From Marinomonas sp. KMM3893 (GTDB lineage Bacteria > Pseudomonadota > Gammaproteobacteria > Pseudomonadales > Marinomonadaceae), in NCBI RefSeq assembly GCF_004352855.1, contig NZ_SJSC01000001.1, positions 558,001-622,000 of the forward strand: a DNA stretch of 64,000 nt. The letters run 5' to 3'. Positions 8,245 through 18,610 of the stretch are shown here, in pieces. Under the pieces are notes generated by a model. That model saw only the letters and a list, made by a program, of their open reading frames with translations. It was not told the origin of the DNA and did not search any database. Positions within the stretch are counted from its first letter, which is position 1. Each line of letters begins with the position of its first letter. The translations under genes were made by a program, and so were the position numbers.

Positions 8245-9412
8245 TAATCGCGAAACATTAATAGAGATAGAAGGCCTTTATCAGATCTTCGGTGAAGAGC
8301 CCAATGACGTATTACCCCAGGTAAAAGCTGGCGCTAGCAAAGAAGATGTACTCGCAGAAACAGGCCATACTGTTGGTCTTAGAGACATAAACCTAACCAT
8401 TAAGCGCGGCGAGATTTTCGTTATTATGGGCCTTTCTGGTTCAGGGAAATCCACGCTTATTCGCCACTTTAACCGCTTAATTGATCCAACGGCAGGCAAA
8501 ATCAAAGTCGACGGCGAAAACATCATGGCGCTCTCACCAAAAGAGCTGATCACGTTTCGTCGTCACAAAATGGCCATGGTATTCCAACACTTTGGTCTAA
8601 TGCCACACAGAAACGTCGTGGACAACGTAGGTTACGGTCTGTCCATTAAGGGCGAGAAGAAAACGGATTGGGTGCCAAAAGCCACTCAGTGGCTCGATAC
8701 CGTAGGCTTAGCGGGCTACGAAGAGCAATACCCTTCCCAACTGTCTGGTGGGCAACAGCAACGCGTTGGCTTAGCCAGAGCGTTGTGCACAGACGCTGAA
8801 ATTCTTCTTATGGACGAAGCCTTTTCCGCTTTAGATCCGCTGATTCGCAGCGAAATGCAAGAACAACTTATTGAACTGCAAGAGAATCTGCAGAAAACCA
8901 TTATCTTTATCACCCACGATTTAGACGAAGCGTTGCGTTTGGGGGATCGAATTGCCGTTCTGAAAGACGGCAAACTCGTCCAAATTGGTACTCCAGTCGA
9001 TATCATGCTACGCCCTGCTGACGACTACGTTAAAGCCTTTGCCAGCGACGTTAACCGAGCAAGAGCTTTATCAGTACAAACGGTAATGACGCCAAGCACT
9101 GAAAAACTCGACGCCAATACGGTAAAAGAAGCGAAGGCCAACTTCCCTCAAGACAAAGAATACGTATTTGTGTTTAACAACGAAGGCTATCAAGGTGTGC
9201 TTACCAAAGAACAAGCCACCACTTTAGACGACGAAAGCCCCCTAAAAGACGCGCTTCATCCCGTACCGTCTGTACGTAAAGCCAACCTATTGCAAAAGGT
9301 TATCCCTTTGTCTCTTAACACTCGATTTGACTTACCTGTTGTGAATAAAGCAGGCGAACTAACCGGTCGACTTGAGGCTCGAAAATTAGCGGACGTTCTC
9401 TCTCCGAGTTAA
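8237..9412 (+). CDS. proV: Betaine-type ABC transporter, ATP-binding protein with CBS domains
   Basis: A 391-residue ATPase that powers uptake. It shows Walker A GLSGSGKST, the signature LSGGQQQRVGLARAL, Walker B ILLMDEAFSALDPLIR and the switch histidine in FITHDLDEAL. The C-terminal part (after about residue 280) is a CBS-type regulatory domain pair, which in OpuA senses ionic strength. The ATG at 8237 is chosen because GGAAGGA lies seven bases upstream, inside the end of the permease gene, so the two are translationally coupled. A terminator follows the stop. Confidence 0.9.
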   Translation: MDNNRETLIEIEGLYQIFGEEPNDVLPQVKAGASKEDVLAETGHTVGLRDINLTIKRGEIFVIMGLSGSGKSTLIRHFNRLIDPTAGKIKVDGENIMALSPKELITFRRHKMAMVFQHFGLMPHRNVVDNVGYGLSIKGEKKTDWVPKATQWLDTVGLAGYEEQYPSQLSGGQQQRVGLARALCTDAEILLMDEAFSALDPLIRSEMQEQLIELQENLQKTIIFITHDLDEALRLGDRIAVLKDGKLVQIGTPVDIMLRPADDYVKAFASDVNRARALSVQTVMTPSTEKLDANTVKEAKANFPQDKEYVFVFNNEGYQGVLTKEQATTLDDESPLKDALHPVPSVRKANLLQKVIPLSLNTRFDLPVVNKAGELTGRLEARKLADVLSPS

Positions 9413-9437
9413 CTTTCTAGTGTATGGCAAACAATAA

Positions 9438-9461
9438 AAATGGCCGCAATCGCGGCCATTT
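9438..9461. terminator. Terminator between the betaine operon and dapB
   Basis: AAATGGCCGC (9438-9447) pairs with GCGGCCATTT (9452-9461). It lies between convergent genes, with A/T tracts on both sides (ATAAAAA before, TCTTT after), so it can serve both strands, though the U-tract is short. Confidence 0.75.
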
Positions 9462-9483
9462 CTTTGTGTCCAATAACAGCAAG

Positions 9484-10290
<807 letters not shown>

Positions 10291-10357
10291 TCACCCTTAA
10301 CAATAGATTTCGCAAACCATAACAAATACTGACAACTTTCTCAGCTACTAATGCCAT

Positions 10358-10418
10358 TAAAAAAGCCCAGAAGCGCACTTAGTAACGAGTACTAAGCGGT
10401 TCTTCTAGGCTTTTTTAT
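10358..10418 (-). terminator. Terminator of the Aer-like receptor gene
   Basis: A long imperfect hairpin: AAAAAAGCCCAGAAG on one side and CTTCTAGGCTTTTTT on the other, with an inner ACTTAGT/ACTAAG stem. It gives a U-tract on the minus strand just after the receptor stop and before dapB. Confidence 0.75.
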
Positions 10419-10439
10419 AAGGCGCTTTCTGTTTCTTTT

Positions 10440-12002
10440 TTACGATTTCATACGTTCAGCCAGATTGCCTTGCTCGTACGCTTCTTCTTCAATGTGCGCA
10501 ATATTCGTAACCGTATTTTCAGCGCGCTCGATGCTTGCCAAACTCAAGGCATCCACTTGCTGCATCTGCTCGTTCAGATCACGCGCCACACCAGCCTGCT
10601 CTTCTGAAGAGACATTAATTTGCGCCGTCATTTCAACAATATGCTTAATAGAGGATTCTATCGTCTGCATTTTCTCAGCCACTTGCTCCACTCGGCTCAC
10701 ACCTTCTTGTGCAACAAGGCTGCCCTTATCAATCGCTTGGGTAACGTCAGAGGTGTTTTTCTTCAACTCTTCGGTCATTTCATTAATGCTTTGCGTCGCC
10801 GCTTGCGTTCTGATTGCCAGCGCTCGAACTTCATCGGCTACGACGGCAAATCCGCGCCCCGCCTCACCTGCTCGTGCCGACTCAATCGCCGCATTCAAAG
10901 CAAGTAAGTTGGTTTGATCGGCAATGTCACTAATCGAATTCACCACATTATTAATGCTATCACTGCGCTCAGCCAATATCTCTACCACGCCTTTGGCCGC
11001 CGATATTTCAGAATACACTTGTCTCATGGTGTCGCCAGTATCAAGCGCCAAACTTTGACTTTCACGCGCTGAAATTGCCACCAACTCTGTCGCTTCAGCC
11101 GCTCTGCCAACGTGCTCTGCCACATCATTAACACTTTGCAATAGCTGCGAGCTTGCCGCCACAACGCTTCTAAACGTATCTCGCTGTTTAGTAAAGTTAT
11201 CTAAATTGCTCGCCACACTGACTTTGACATTGGAAGCGCGTTTGCGTAACTGCTCTGACCCTTCCAGTAAGCGATAGCGGAAAGTATTGCCTGCGGCGTC
11301 CTGATGAGTATGACCAAAACGCACTGCTGCCTTGCTACCAATGCTTTTACAATATAAATACTGACCTATTGGGTTTTGTGCTTCGATTGGAAGATTCCGT
11401 AACGTGGCATCTAAAGACTGCTTTTGAATAAACAGCAACCACACACCAATAACGCCAGCCAACCCACCCAACACTTGCAAAGGCAAACTTGCAGACAGCA
11501 GAGCAACGCACGTCATAAGCACAACAATAAGCAATAGCGGCCACACACTGTTGCTGAAAAAAGACGCCACTTTAGTACTCGTCGGTATCGCTTTTTTACC
11601 GCTATTTAGCCGATCATAAAATGACTGCGCATGCTGAATCTCATCACGCGTTGCTTTTCGGCGCACGGATTCATAACCGATAATTTTTCCATTATCTAAC
11701 AAGGGACTAACGTGAGCACTTACCCAATAGTGGTCGCCGTTCGCACAACGGTTTTTCACCAAACCCATCCAGCTATTGCCTTGTTTCAAGTTGCTCCACA
11801 TATCAGCAAACACAGCAGGCGGAACATCTGGGTGACGAATGACGTTATGCGCTTTACCTATTAATGACTCACGTTCATAGCCAGCCACATCACAAAAGTG
11901 ATCGTTAACAAAGGTAAGACGCCCTTTTGTATCCGTACTTGAGACAATCTGATAATCCGCAGGAAAATCATATTCTTTGTTGGTAACAGGCATTTTTTTC
12001 AT
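10440..12002 (-). CDS. Aer-like PAS-domain methyl-accepting chemotaxis protein
   Basis: A 520-residue energy/redox taxis receptor. Residues 10-125 form a PAS domain with [34 protein letters not shown] and [10 protein letters not shown], the pattern of FAD-binding Aer proteins. Two adjacent hydrophobic stretches around residues 150-195 ([19 protein letters not shown] and the following one) anchor it in the inner membrane without a periplasmic domain. The C-terminal half is a coiled-coil signalling domain with the hairpin tip [32 protein letters not shown]. It would act through CheW/CheA; no other chemotaxis genes are near. FAD binding is inferred from the family. Confidence 0.9.
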   Translation of the reverse strand: MKKMPVTNKEYDFPADYQIVSSTDTKGRLTFVNDHFCDVAGYERESLIGKAHNVIRHPDVPPAVFADMWSNLKQGNSWMGLVKNRCANGDHYWVSAHVSPLLDNGKIIGYESVRRKATRDEIQHAQSFYDRLNSGKKAIPTSTKVASFFSNSVWPLLLIVVLMTCVALLSASLPLQVLGGLAGVIGVWLLFIQKQSLDATLRNLPIEAQNPIGQYLYCKSIGSKAAVRFGHTHQDAAGNTFRYRLLEGSEQLRKRASNVKVSVASNLDNFTKQRDTFRSVVAASSQLLQSVNDVAEHVGRAAEATELVAISARESQSLALDTGDTMRQVYSEISAAKGVVEILAERSDSINNVVNSISDIADQTNLLALNAAIESARAGEAGRGFAVVADEVRALAIRTQAATQSINEMTEELKKNTSDVTQAIDKGSLVAQEGVSRVEQVAEKMQTIESSIKHIVEMTAQINVSSEEQAGVARDLNEQMQQVDALSLASIERAENTVTNIAHIEEEAYEQGNLAERMKS

Positions 12003-12104
12003 AAACAGTTCCAGGTCTCTTTGTTATATTTTAGCCACCATTCTTGTGGCCTTATTGTTGTCTTTATGGGAGTTTACATTAATCGAATGACGAGTAGGTG
12101 ACGC

Positions 12105-13481
12105 CTATTCATCATCGAAATCACGATAAGCATCTGGCGCCAGATCTTCAAATCGAGTGTATTTACCAACAAAGGCTAAGCGGCAAGTTCCAATCGGACC
12201 ATTACGCTGTTTACCGATGATAATTTCAGCAATACCTTTGTGCGGAGAGTCTTCGTGATACACCTCATCACGATAAACAAATGAGATGACATCCGCATCC
12301 TGCTCGATCGCTCCAGATTCACGCAAATCCGAGTTAACCGGACGCTTGTTTGGGCGATTCTCCAAACTACGGTTAAGCTGGGAAAGTGCCACAACAGGAC
12401 ATTCCATTTCTTTGGCAATGGCTTTTAGCGATCGAGATATCTCAGATATCTCATTGGTTCGGCCTTCGGTGAAACCTGGGATCTGCATCAACTGAAGGTA
12501 ATCGACCATGATCAGAGCCACACCGCCATGCTCACGCGCAATACGACGCACCCGAGAACGCATCTCAGTTGGGCTAATACCACCGGTGTCATCAATAAAT
12601 AACTTACGGTCTTTGAGCATTTTCACTGCCGACATCAGCTTATCCCAATCTTCTTGCACTAGCTGACCTGAACGCATGCGTGTTTGGTCAATGCGCCCTA
12701 AAGAAGACAACATACGCATCATCAGCTGCTCAGAAGGCATCTCGAGACTAAATACAATAACGGGCTTATCGCTGATCATGGTGGCATTTTCCACCAAGTT
12801 CATTGCAAATGTCGTTTTACCCATGGAAGGGCGACCCGCCACAATCACCAAGTCGGATTTTTGCAAACCTGCCGTCATGCCATCTAAATCTGTAAACCCC
12901 GTACTCAAACCGGTGATAGCACCTTCTTGGTGGTAGAGTTCGTCAATCTTGTCCACCGTCGCGCTCAATATATCTGACGCGATGCGTGGGCCACCTTTTT
13001 TCTCACCGCCTTCAGCAATCTGAAAAATTCGACGCTCAGCCTCATCCAAGACTTCTGCGGCCGTCATGCCTTCGGGGTGAAAGGCCCTAGCCGAAATCTC
13101 ATTGGTGGTAGAAATAAGGCGTCGCAGAATAGAACGTTCACGCACAATGTCAGCATAAGAAGCTATGTTAGACGCACTGGGTGTCGCTTCCGCAACTTCA
13201 ATCAGGTAGGCCATGCCACCAATGGATTCTAAGTCCCCACGCTTATCCAGACGCTCACCGATTGTCACGACGTCAATCGGTTCCGACTCATCCGCTAATC
13301 GCGCAATTACTGAGAAAATCAGCTTATGCTCAGGGCGATAAAAGTCATCGGCAATAACCAATTCAGACACTTTTTCCCAAGCTTGCGGGTCTAGCATCAA
13401 GCCACCAACGACGGAGCGTTCGGCTTCAATAGAGTAAGGCGGTAATTTAATAGAAGCGATTTCAGAATCGTTTAATTGCAC
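12105..13481 (-). CDS. dnaB: Replicative DNA helicase
   Basis: A 458-residue hexameric helicase that unwinds DNA at the replication fork. The N-terminal primase-interaction domain starts at LPPYSIEAERSVVGGLMLD. The RecA-like C-terminal domain has Walker A GRPSMGKTTF, Walker B in ALIMVDYLQLM, and the LSQLNRSLENR and LRESGAIEQDAD motifs. Length is typical. It lies downstream of rplI on the same strand, the usual gammaproteobacterial order, but a terminator separates them, so it probably has its own promoter or is reached by read-through. Confidence 0.98.
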   Translation of the reverse strand: MQLNDSEIASIKLPPYSIEAERSVVGGLMLDPQAWEKVSELVIADDFYRPEHKLIFSVIARLADESEPIDVVTIGERLDKRGDLESIGGMAYLIEVAEATPSASNIASYADIVRERSILRRLISTTNEISARAFHPEGMTAAEVLDEAERRIFQIAEGGEKKGGPRIASDILSATVDKIDELYHQEGAITGLSTGFTDLDGMTAGLQKSDLVIVAGRPSMGKTTFAMNLVENATMISDKPVIVFSLEMPSEQLMMRMLSSLGRIDQTRMRSGQLVQEDWDKLMSAVKMLKDRKLFIDDTGGISPTEMRSRVRRIAREHGGVALIMVDYLQLMQIPGFTEGRTNEISEISRSLKAIAKEMECPVVALSQLNRSLENRPNKRPVNSDLRESGAIEQDADVISFVYRDEVYHEDSPHKGIAEIIIGKQRNGPIGTCRLAFVGKYTRFEDLAPDAYRDFDDE

Positions 13482-13542
13482 GTAAAAACACCCGAACCAG
13501 AATAGAGGAAAAACAAGGGGATTAGCTTATCATGACAACAAC

Positions 13543-13583
13543 AAAAAAAGGGCATCTTGTATTAAACAAGACACCCTTTTTTA
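13543..13583 (-). terminator. Terminator after the rpsF-rplI operon
   Basis: Read on the minus strand, AAAAAAAGGGTGTCTTGT pairs with ACAAGATGCCCTTTTTTT with one imperfect position. It lies just after the rplI stop and upstream of dnaB. Confidence 0.85.
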
Positions 13584-13607
13584 TTGATCAGTTTTCGTCG
13601 AAACGAA

Positions 13608-14051
13608 TTACTGAGCAACAACTTCCAAAGTAACAGTAACAACCACTTCTGGGTGTACTTGAACGTCAACTTCGAAAGAACCTGTGTGGCGAATAGCGCC
13701 TTCAGGAAGACGAATTTCTGCTTTAGAAACTTCTACTTCTGCAGAAATTACTTCAGCGATATCGCGTGTACCGATAGAACCAAAAAGTTTACCTTCATCG
13801 CCAGCATTCGCTTCGAATTTGAAAGTTTTGCCTTCTAGTGTTTGAGCACGAGCTTCAGCAGCAGCTTTACGCTCTGCAGCTTGAGCTTCAAGTTCAGCAC
13901 GGCGTTCTTCAAAGCTAGCCAAGTTAGCTTTAGTTGCCATTACAGCTTTTCTGTTCGGAATCAAAAAGTTACGAGCATAACCTGGTTTAACGACTGCAAC
14001 GTCACCAATACCACCTAGCTTGTTTACTTTGTCGAGTAGAATAACTTCCAT
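13608..14051 (-). CDS. rplI: 50S ribosomal protein L9
   Basis: A 147-residue protein. The N-terminal RNA-binding domain ([20 protein letters not shown], then [11 protein letters not shown]) is followed by an alanine/glutamate-rich connecting helix (residues 45-75) and the C-terminal domain. The frame extends to 14060, but the ATG at 14051 has AGAGGTG at ideal spacing and matches known L9 starts. Last gene of the ribosomal operon. Confidence 0.98.
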   Translation of the reverse strand: MEVILLDKVNKLGGIGDVAVVKPGYARNFLIPNRKAVMATKANLASFEERRAELEAQAAERKAAAEARAQTLEGKTFKFEANAGDEGKLFGSIGTRDIAEVISAEVEVSKAEIRLPEGAIRHTGSFEVDVQVHPEVVVTVTLEVVAQ

Positions 14052-14080
14052 CTCGATCACCTCTAATTAATCATTCACTA

Positions 14081-14935
14081 TCACTTGATGCTGGATGACT
14101 TATCTTGGATTCGTTCTCGAATATTTACAAAACTATCAATCACACTAAGTACGATCAATATGTTTGCGAAATAGACGTTTAGAACAAAGAATCCCACAAG
14201 ATAAAATGCAATCAGTCCAACAATCCCAATTCTTTTTTTTGCTAGAACACCATGCACTAACGCAATGCCTGGCAACACTAAGGCTGGAATGGCCGCTTGA
14301 GATAAAACAAGGTACGATCCTCCTAAGCTTTCGCCTAGCAACACCATGGCACCTAAAACCAAGCTAAACGCTATCGGCAGTCTTAGCTGATGAAATTCAT
14401 GTCGCAATCCACCAGGATTATAGAGCCCTGCTTGCCATTTTCGCGCTAAAAAGAGCGACACAATAGCAATCATCGCCTGAATAATGGACAAGGCCACTAC
14501 CGCTTGATGAAAAATAATACCTTTGTCCGGTACTACCACCCCTTCCGATGTCAAAATTCGATGAATCAGTGTTGTCACTAAATTCAACATGTCTGACATA
14601 AGCAAAGGCTGCAGAAAAGTGCTGATGACGGCAATAAAACTGCCAACAATTAACACCCAACTCCATGATGTTGTTGCCCTGAGTAACCAAGCCAACAAAG
14701 TCACGTCTATCAACACCATCAGTGCTGTCGCATCACCTTGGTATGCCCACAAAACTATTGCAGGTAGACATCCCCAAGCTAATACAGGTATTCCTTCTTT
14801 AACACCTCTACGAAGTACTACCAAACCAATAATGGCGGCAGACACCCAGAACAGTAAGGGTATGATACTGAAAACAGCAACACCAATAATGGCATTGCGC
14901 GGACGTGTCATAACCCATTTCGCTAAAGCGCTCAT
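14081..14935 (-). CDS. DUF2232 multi-pass membrane protein
   Basis: A 284-residue protein with about eight hydrophobic helices and no recognised catalytic motif, consistent with the DUF2232/YybS-like family. Its place between rpsR and rplI is conserved in many gammaproteobacteria, although its function is unknown. The ATG at 14935 starts the conserved-looking MSALAKWVMTRPRNAI; the frame also opens at a GTG at 14953 which overlaps the only AGGTGG sequence, so the start is uncertain by six residues. The 21-base gap from rpsR indicates co-transcription. Confidence 0.75.
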   Translation of the reverse strand: MSALAKWVMTRPRNAIIGVAVFSIIPLLFWVSAAIIGLVVLRRGVKEGIPVLAWGCLPAIVLWAYQGDATALMVLIDVTLLAWLLRATTSWSWVLIVGSFIAVISTFLQPLLMSDMLNLVTTLIHRILTSEGVVVPDKGIIFHQAVVALSIIQAMIAIVSLFLARKWQAGLYNPGGLRHEFHQLRLPIAFSLVLGAMVLLGESLGGSYLVLSQAAIPALVLPGIALVHGVLAKKRIGIVGLIAFYLVGFFVLNVYFANILIVLSVIDSFVNIRERIQDKSSSIK

Positions 14936-14956
14936 TCTGGTACTTCGTTCCACCTA

Positions 14957-15187
14957 TTAATTGAAGTGGCTATCAGTGTAAGGAAGCAAAGCAATGTAGC
15001 GAGCGCGTTTGATCGCAGTCGCTAGTTGACGCTGGTAACGTGCCTTAGTGCCAGTAATACGGCTAGGTACGATTTTACCAGTTTCAGTAACATAACCTTT
15101 CAGTGTTTCTAGATCTTTATAATCGATCTGTTTAACGCCTTCTGCTGTAAAACGGCAGAATTTACGACGACGAAAAAAACGAGCCAT
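14957..15187 (-). CDS. rpsR: 30S ribosomal protein S18
   Basis: A 76-residue basic protein beginning [17 protein letters not shown] with the conserved [32 protein letters not shown] core. It binds S6 as a heterodimer on the 30S platform. It is preceded by an AGGAGACACGT ribosome site and lies 25 bases after rpsF. Confidence 0.99.
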   Translation of the reverse strand: MARFFRRRKFCRFTAEGVKQIDYKDLETLKGYVTETGKIVPSRITGTKARYQRQLATAIKRARYIALLPYTDSHFN

Positions 15188-15212
15188 ACGTGTCTCCTAA
15201 TAAAAATATTGA

Positions 15213-15620
15213 TTAATCTTCAGATTCTTCAGCAACAACTTCTTCAGTTGTTTCGTTGTTGCGCTCTTCACGTTGAGGAGCAGAACGACGATCTTCACGA
15301 CCTTCAGAAGCTTTAATAGGAGATACATCAGTAATCGCATCTTTACAACGAATCACCAAGTTACGGATGATTGCATCGTTATAACGGAAAGTATCGTTTA
15401 ATTCAGCTAAAACACTGTCAGAACACTCAATGTTCATAAGAACATAATGTGCTTTGTGAATTTTGTTGATTGGGTAAGCTAGTTGACGACGGCCCCAATC
15501 TTCTAGACGATGAACTTGTCCACCATCTTCAGTGATTAGGTTAGTGTAACGCTCAACCATTGCTGGTACTTGTTCGCTTTGATCTGGGTGAACCAGAAAG
15601 ACGATTTCATAATGACGCAT
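15213..15620 (-). CDS. rpsF: 30S ribosomal protein S6
   Basis: A 135-residue protein; the core ([19 protein letters not shown], then [20 protein letters not shown]) is followed by a charged C-terminal tail from residue 108 ending in an acidic EVVAEESED. The tail resembles the region that RimK modifies in E. coli S6. First gene of the rpsF-rpsR-DUF2232-rplI operon, with AAGGAGAG nine bases before the ATG and a structured leader upstream. Confidence 0.98.
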   Translation of the reverse strand: MRHYEIVFLVHPDQSEQVPAMVERYTNLITEDGGQVHRLEDWGRRQLAYPINKIHKAHYVLMNIECSDSVLAELNDTFRYNDAIIRNLVIRCKDAITDVSPIKASEGREDRRSAPQREERNNETTEEVVAEESED

Positions 15621-15656
15621 TTAAGCTCTCCTTATGGATTCTAGCCTCTACGCTCC

Positions 15657-15699
15657 CCCTGTTATGAAGCCTTGAGACAAGGAGTATAGATTTACAGGG
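15657..15699 (-). promoter_or_regulatory. Structured leader of rpsF, possible S6:S18 autoregulatory hairpin
   Basis: On the minus strand, CCCTGT (15694-15699 as the complement) pairs with ACAGGG (15657-15662) around an inner CCTTG/CAAGG stem (15678-15682 with 15670-15674, loop of 3). Many bacteria regulate rpsF-rpsR through a leader RNA that mimics the S6:S18 site. The known CCG bulge is not obvious here, so this is a structural candidate only. An extended -10-like TGCTATACAAT lies just upstream (about 15707-15717). Confidence 0.4.
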
Positions 15700-15905
15700 A
15701 CGCGAATTGTATAGCATACAGAACAATAAATAAACACGCTGAGCACCTTGATAAGAAGGTTTTTCTTTCCTTTAAGCAATTAGCTCGCTGTCTAGCCCGC
15801 GCACTCTTATAAATAAATAGGCATAGCTAGTATTCGTTTACATATTTCACTCGTCTATTTACCATAAAACAACCTAGGTCTTTAATTAAATAAGGAAGAA
15901 ACTCA

Positions 15906-16658
15906 ATGATATCGCGCCGTAACATGGGCATTCTCATCGCCGCCCTACTCCCATTATCGCCAGCCATGGCTCTGGCTGATAGCGGTGATTTCAGCGTAGG
16001 CGCCATGGGCATCTATGCGACTTCTATTTATAAAGACACTGACAGTGACACTAAAGTGCTTCCGTTTGTTGCCTATACTGGCGAACATTTCTACTTAAAA
16101 GGGCCAGAGCTTGGTTATAATTTTTTGCCAAATCATTCAAAACGCAATATAGGCGTTGGTCTTGGCTATCATTTTGCCGAATTTGATCCTGATGACTCAG
16201 ACGATAAAAACATTCAAAAACTGGATGATCGTGACGACAGTGTCATGGCCATAGTGCATGCGAAGATTGGCTTCTTTTCGGCCAAACTCGCCCAAGATGT
16301 AAGCGACACTAACCGTGGTTACTATGCTGAAGTCGGCGCGGGTTATCCTATTCAAGTACAAAAATGGCGCCTTATTCCGTCCATCCACTATCGCTATATG
16401 AGCAGCGAAATGAGCGATTATCAATTGGGCGTCAGCTCGTCTGAAGCGGCAAAAACAAGCGGGGCCATTAGCGCCTATAACGCGCCTTCAACGACCATGA
16501 CTCGTGTCACTCTCAATAGTTTTTACCCAATCACACAATCATTGACGGTTAATTTAAGCGCCACCTACGTGAAATACAACAGTAACGTATTAGACAGCCC
16601 GATCGTTGAAAAAGACCATAAAAGCATTGCTAGGGCTGGCATTATTTATAAGTTTTAA
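15906..16658 (+). CDS. MipA/OmpV-family outer membrane protein
   Basis: A 250-residue protein with a signal peptide (residues 1 to about 24, ending SPAMALA) and alternating beta-strand character through to a C-terminal aromatic residue (IIYKF), as expected for an outer-membrane barrel. The pattern VGAMGIYATSIYKDTDSDTK and GVGLGYHFAEFD fits MipA/OmpV proteins, some of which scaffold murein synthesis enzymes. The precise role here is unknown. AAGGAAGAAACTCA precedes the ATG. It stands alone and is followed by a hairpin. Confidence 0.8.
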   Translation: MISRRNMGILIAALLPLSPAMALADSGDFSVGAMGIYATSIYKDTDSDTKVLPFVAYTGEHFYLKGPELGYNFLPNHSKRNIGVGLGYHFAEFDPDDSDDKNIQKLDDRDDSVMAIVHAKIGFFSAKLAQDVSDTNRGYYAEVGAGYPIQVQKWRLIPSIHYRYMSSEMSDYQLGVSSSEAAKTSGAISAYNAPSTTMTRVTLNSFYPITQSLTVNLSATYVKYNSNVLDSPIVEKDHKSIARAGIIYKF

Positions 16659-16675
16659 GCAGAGTAAGGTAACCA

Positions 16676-16710
16676 CTCTGGCGACAATCTAAAATCGACT
16701 GTCGTCAGAG
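16676..16710 (+). terminator. Hairpin after the MipA-like gene
   Basis: CTCTGGCGACA (16676-16686) pairs with TGTCGTCAGAG (16700-16710), one G-T pair. No U-tract follows, so it is a weak terminator or an mRNA-stabilising end. Confidence 0.5.
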
Positions 16711-16762
16711 CGATTTGATCAGACACCTGATTCAAACAGCCACACTCTAATAAGGATGTTAC

Positions 16763-17671
16763 ATGCCCGCTTTTGTTTACTTGCTGCTGCCAGTGCTTTT
16801 TTGGTCTGGTAATTATGTACTAGGACGTTTCACCGTTTCTGAAGGCATTGACCCCTTTTCTATTTCTTTCTTACGCTGGAGTATTGCCTGCCTGATCATA
16901 CTGCCTTTTGCCTACAAAAAAGTCTGGGCAGAACGCGCGATAATTGTGAAGAACTGGCCTCTGCTGTTACTGTTTAGCTGGCTAGGCATTTGTAACTACA
17001 ACCTTTTTTTATACATTGGTTTAACCTCAACCAGTGTCACCAACGCCGTGCTGCTCAACGCCATTGTACCTGTTATCATCCTCATCACAGCTAGGCTATT
17101 ACTCGGCAGCAAAACCAGCTGGCTACAAAACGTAGGTATACTTCTATCAACCATAGGCGCGATTGAAATTATTAGTCGAGGCAGCCTAGACACTCTTCTG
17201 CATTTGACCATATCCCAAGGGGATCTATGGATCATTACCGCGGCAATCAGTTGGGCCGTGTATTCTGTTTTGATCGCTAAACGCCCCAAAGGGATGTCTC
17301 TTATCGGCTTTTTTACGACCACGGCATTCGTTGGCACCGCCATTCAAGCACCGCTGTTCTTCATTTTCGGCACAACGTCGCTTAATGAGTTATCCGCCAT
17401 TAATTGGGGAACTTTGCTCTACATGGGATTGTTTGCTTCTTTGGCGGCATTCCTTTGCTGGAACTTAGGTGTACAAAAGCTAGGGGCTGCCACTGCAGGG
17501 CAATTTATTCATCTGTTACCTGTGTTTAGCATTTCACTCTCTGTGCTGTTTCTTGGCGAACAACTTTATCACTTCCACTACATTGGCATTGTTTTGATTT
17601 TTTCGGGCATTTTCGTCGCCACCCTATTAAACAAAAAACTGATGCACCTCAAACCAGCCGAACAACACTAG
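16763..17671 (+). CDS. DMT-superfamily transporter (EamA domains)
   Basis: A 302-residue membrane protein with ten hydrophobic helices arranged as two EamA repeats, the usual length for drug/metabolite exporters. It opens with PAFVYLLLPVLFWSGNYVLGR and includes the GLTSTSVTNAVLLNAIVPV motif of the first repeat. The substrate is unknown. AAGGATG precedes the ATG. Its last bases overlap the end of the convergent EamA gene on the other strand. Confidence 0.85.
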   Translation: MPAFVYLLLPVLFWSGNYVLGRFTVSEGIDPFSISFLRWSIACLIILPFAYKKVWAERAIIVKNWPLLLLFSWLGICNYNLFLYIGLTSTSVTNAVLLNAIVPVIILITARLLLGSKTSWLQNVGILLSTIGAIEIISRGSLDTLLHLTISQGDLWIITAAISWAVYSVLIAKRPKGMSLIGFFTTTAFVGTAIQAPLFFIFGTTSLNELSAINWGTLLYMGLFASLAAFLCWNLGVQKLGAATAGQFIHLLPVFSISLSVLFLGEQLYHFHYIGIVLIFSGIFVATLLNKKLMHLKPAEQH

Positions 17672-18552
17672 GCACTTTGACTCTTTGCGATGCGGGTACT
17701 AATAAGGATGCTTATAAAGATCAATGCCATCCCCGCATAAGCAAAGGCATCTGGTACATGCCCCCACACCATCCATCCCCATAAGCCACTAAATACTACG
17801 CCGGCATAACTCACCGGAGAAACCACACTCGCCGGTGCATAAGTGTAGGCCTTGGTGTAGAGAAACATACCAACATACAAGGTGATACAAACTACCGCGA
17901 CCAATGGCCAACTCGCCATTGGCAATAACAAACTGTCTCCTTGTATTAACACTAAGCAGAATGACAGCCCTGCCGAGATCAAAAAATAAATCATCATGGT
18001 TTCTTGACCACTCACCTGATGAGACAACATACGAGTCGTCACCATAGAAAAAGCCAAACCAATGGCGGATAGAAAACCGATTAAATGCCACGGATTAAGG
18101 TGCTCTGGCGTCGGTTGAATAATACAAGCCACGCCAATAAAGCCAATAACAAGAGGGACCCAACGGGCGCTTGGCACGGCCACTTTATGCATAATAAACA
18201 CCACTAAGGGCACACAAAGTGGCGCACAGTAACGCAACAAGGTCGCTTCAACCAAAGGGATGTGATTGAGCGCCCAGTAATAAAACAAAAAGCCTGTAAA
18301 TCCTCCCACACTGCGTAGAAAATGAATTTTCCAAATAGCGATAGGTCGGCGCTGCCAGCGGCCTCGTAATTGCGGATAGAGCACGGCGACACAAAAAACA
18401 CTCTGCCAAAATACCAACACTGGAACCGCTATGGTCGTCTGCACCTGCTTTGCAGCAAGCCCAGTCACCGACATAACAAACGCATAAGCAATCGTCAGCA
18501 ATATGCCTTTTTTTAGCCTCTGCTTCTCATTGAGTTCCAGTGACACACACAC
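17668..18552 (-). CDS. DMT-superfamily transporter (EamA domains)
   Basis: A 294-residue protein with ten helices in two EamA repeats (first repeat ends near LNHIPLVEATLLRYCAPLCV; second shows ASVVSPVSYAGVVFSGLWGW). It resembles the RhaT/YdcZ-like exporters or S-adenosylmethionine-type DMT carriers, but the substrate cannot be told. GTG start at 18552 with GGAAGTGAG just upstream. The stop codon shares a CTAG with the stop of the plus-strand EamA gene, so the two genes end on the same four bases with no terminator between them. Confidence 0.82.
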   Translation of the reverse strand: MCVSLELNEKQRLKKGILLTIAYAFVMSVTGLAAKQVQTTIAVPVLVFWQSVFCVAVLYPQLRGRWQRRPIAIWKIHFLRSVGGFTGFLFYYWALNHIPLVEATLLRYCAPLCVPLVVFIMHKVAVPSARWVPLVIGFIGVACIIQPTPEHLNPWHLIGFLSAIGLAFSMVTTRMLSHQVSGQETMMIYFLISAGLSFCLVLIQGDSLLLPMASWPLVAVVCITLYVGMFLYTKAYTYAPASVVSPVSYAGVVFSGLWGWMVWGHVPDAFAYAGMALIFISILISTRIAKSQSA

Positions 18553-18610
18553 CTCACTTCCATTGTAATAATACGGCCAAACAGTGACCGCGCACGACTC
18601 AACAATTAAA

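Noticed and set aside
10465-10917. Open frame of 150 codons on the plus strand opposite the chemoreceptor gene
   Set aside because: It is the shadow of the conserved signalling domain of the Aer-like receptor, has odd cysteine/serine-rich composition and no ribosome site.
14589-14960. Open frame of 123 codons opposite the DUF2232 gene
   Set aside because: No domain, no ribosome site and fully antisense to a membrane protein in a conserved ribosomal operon.
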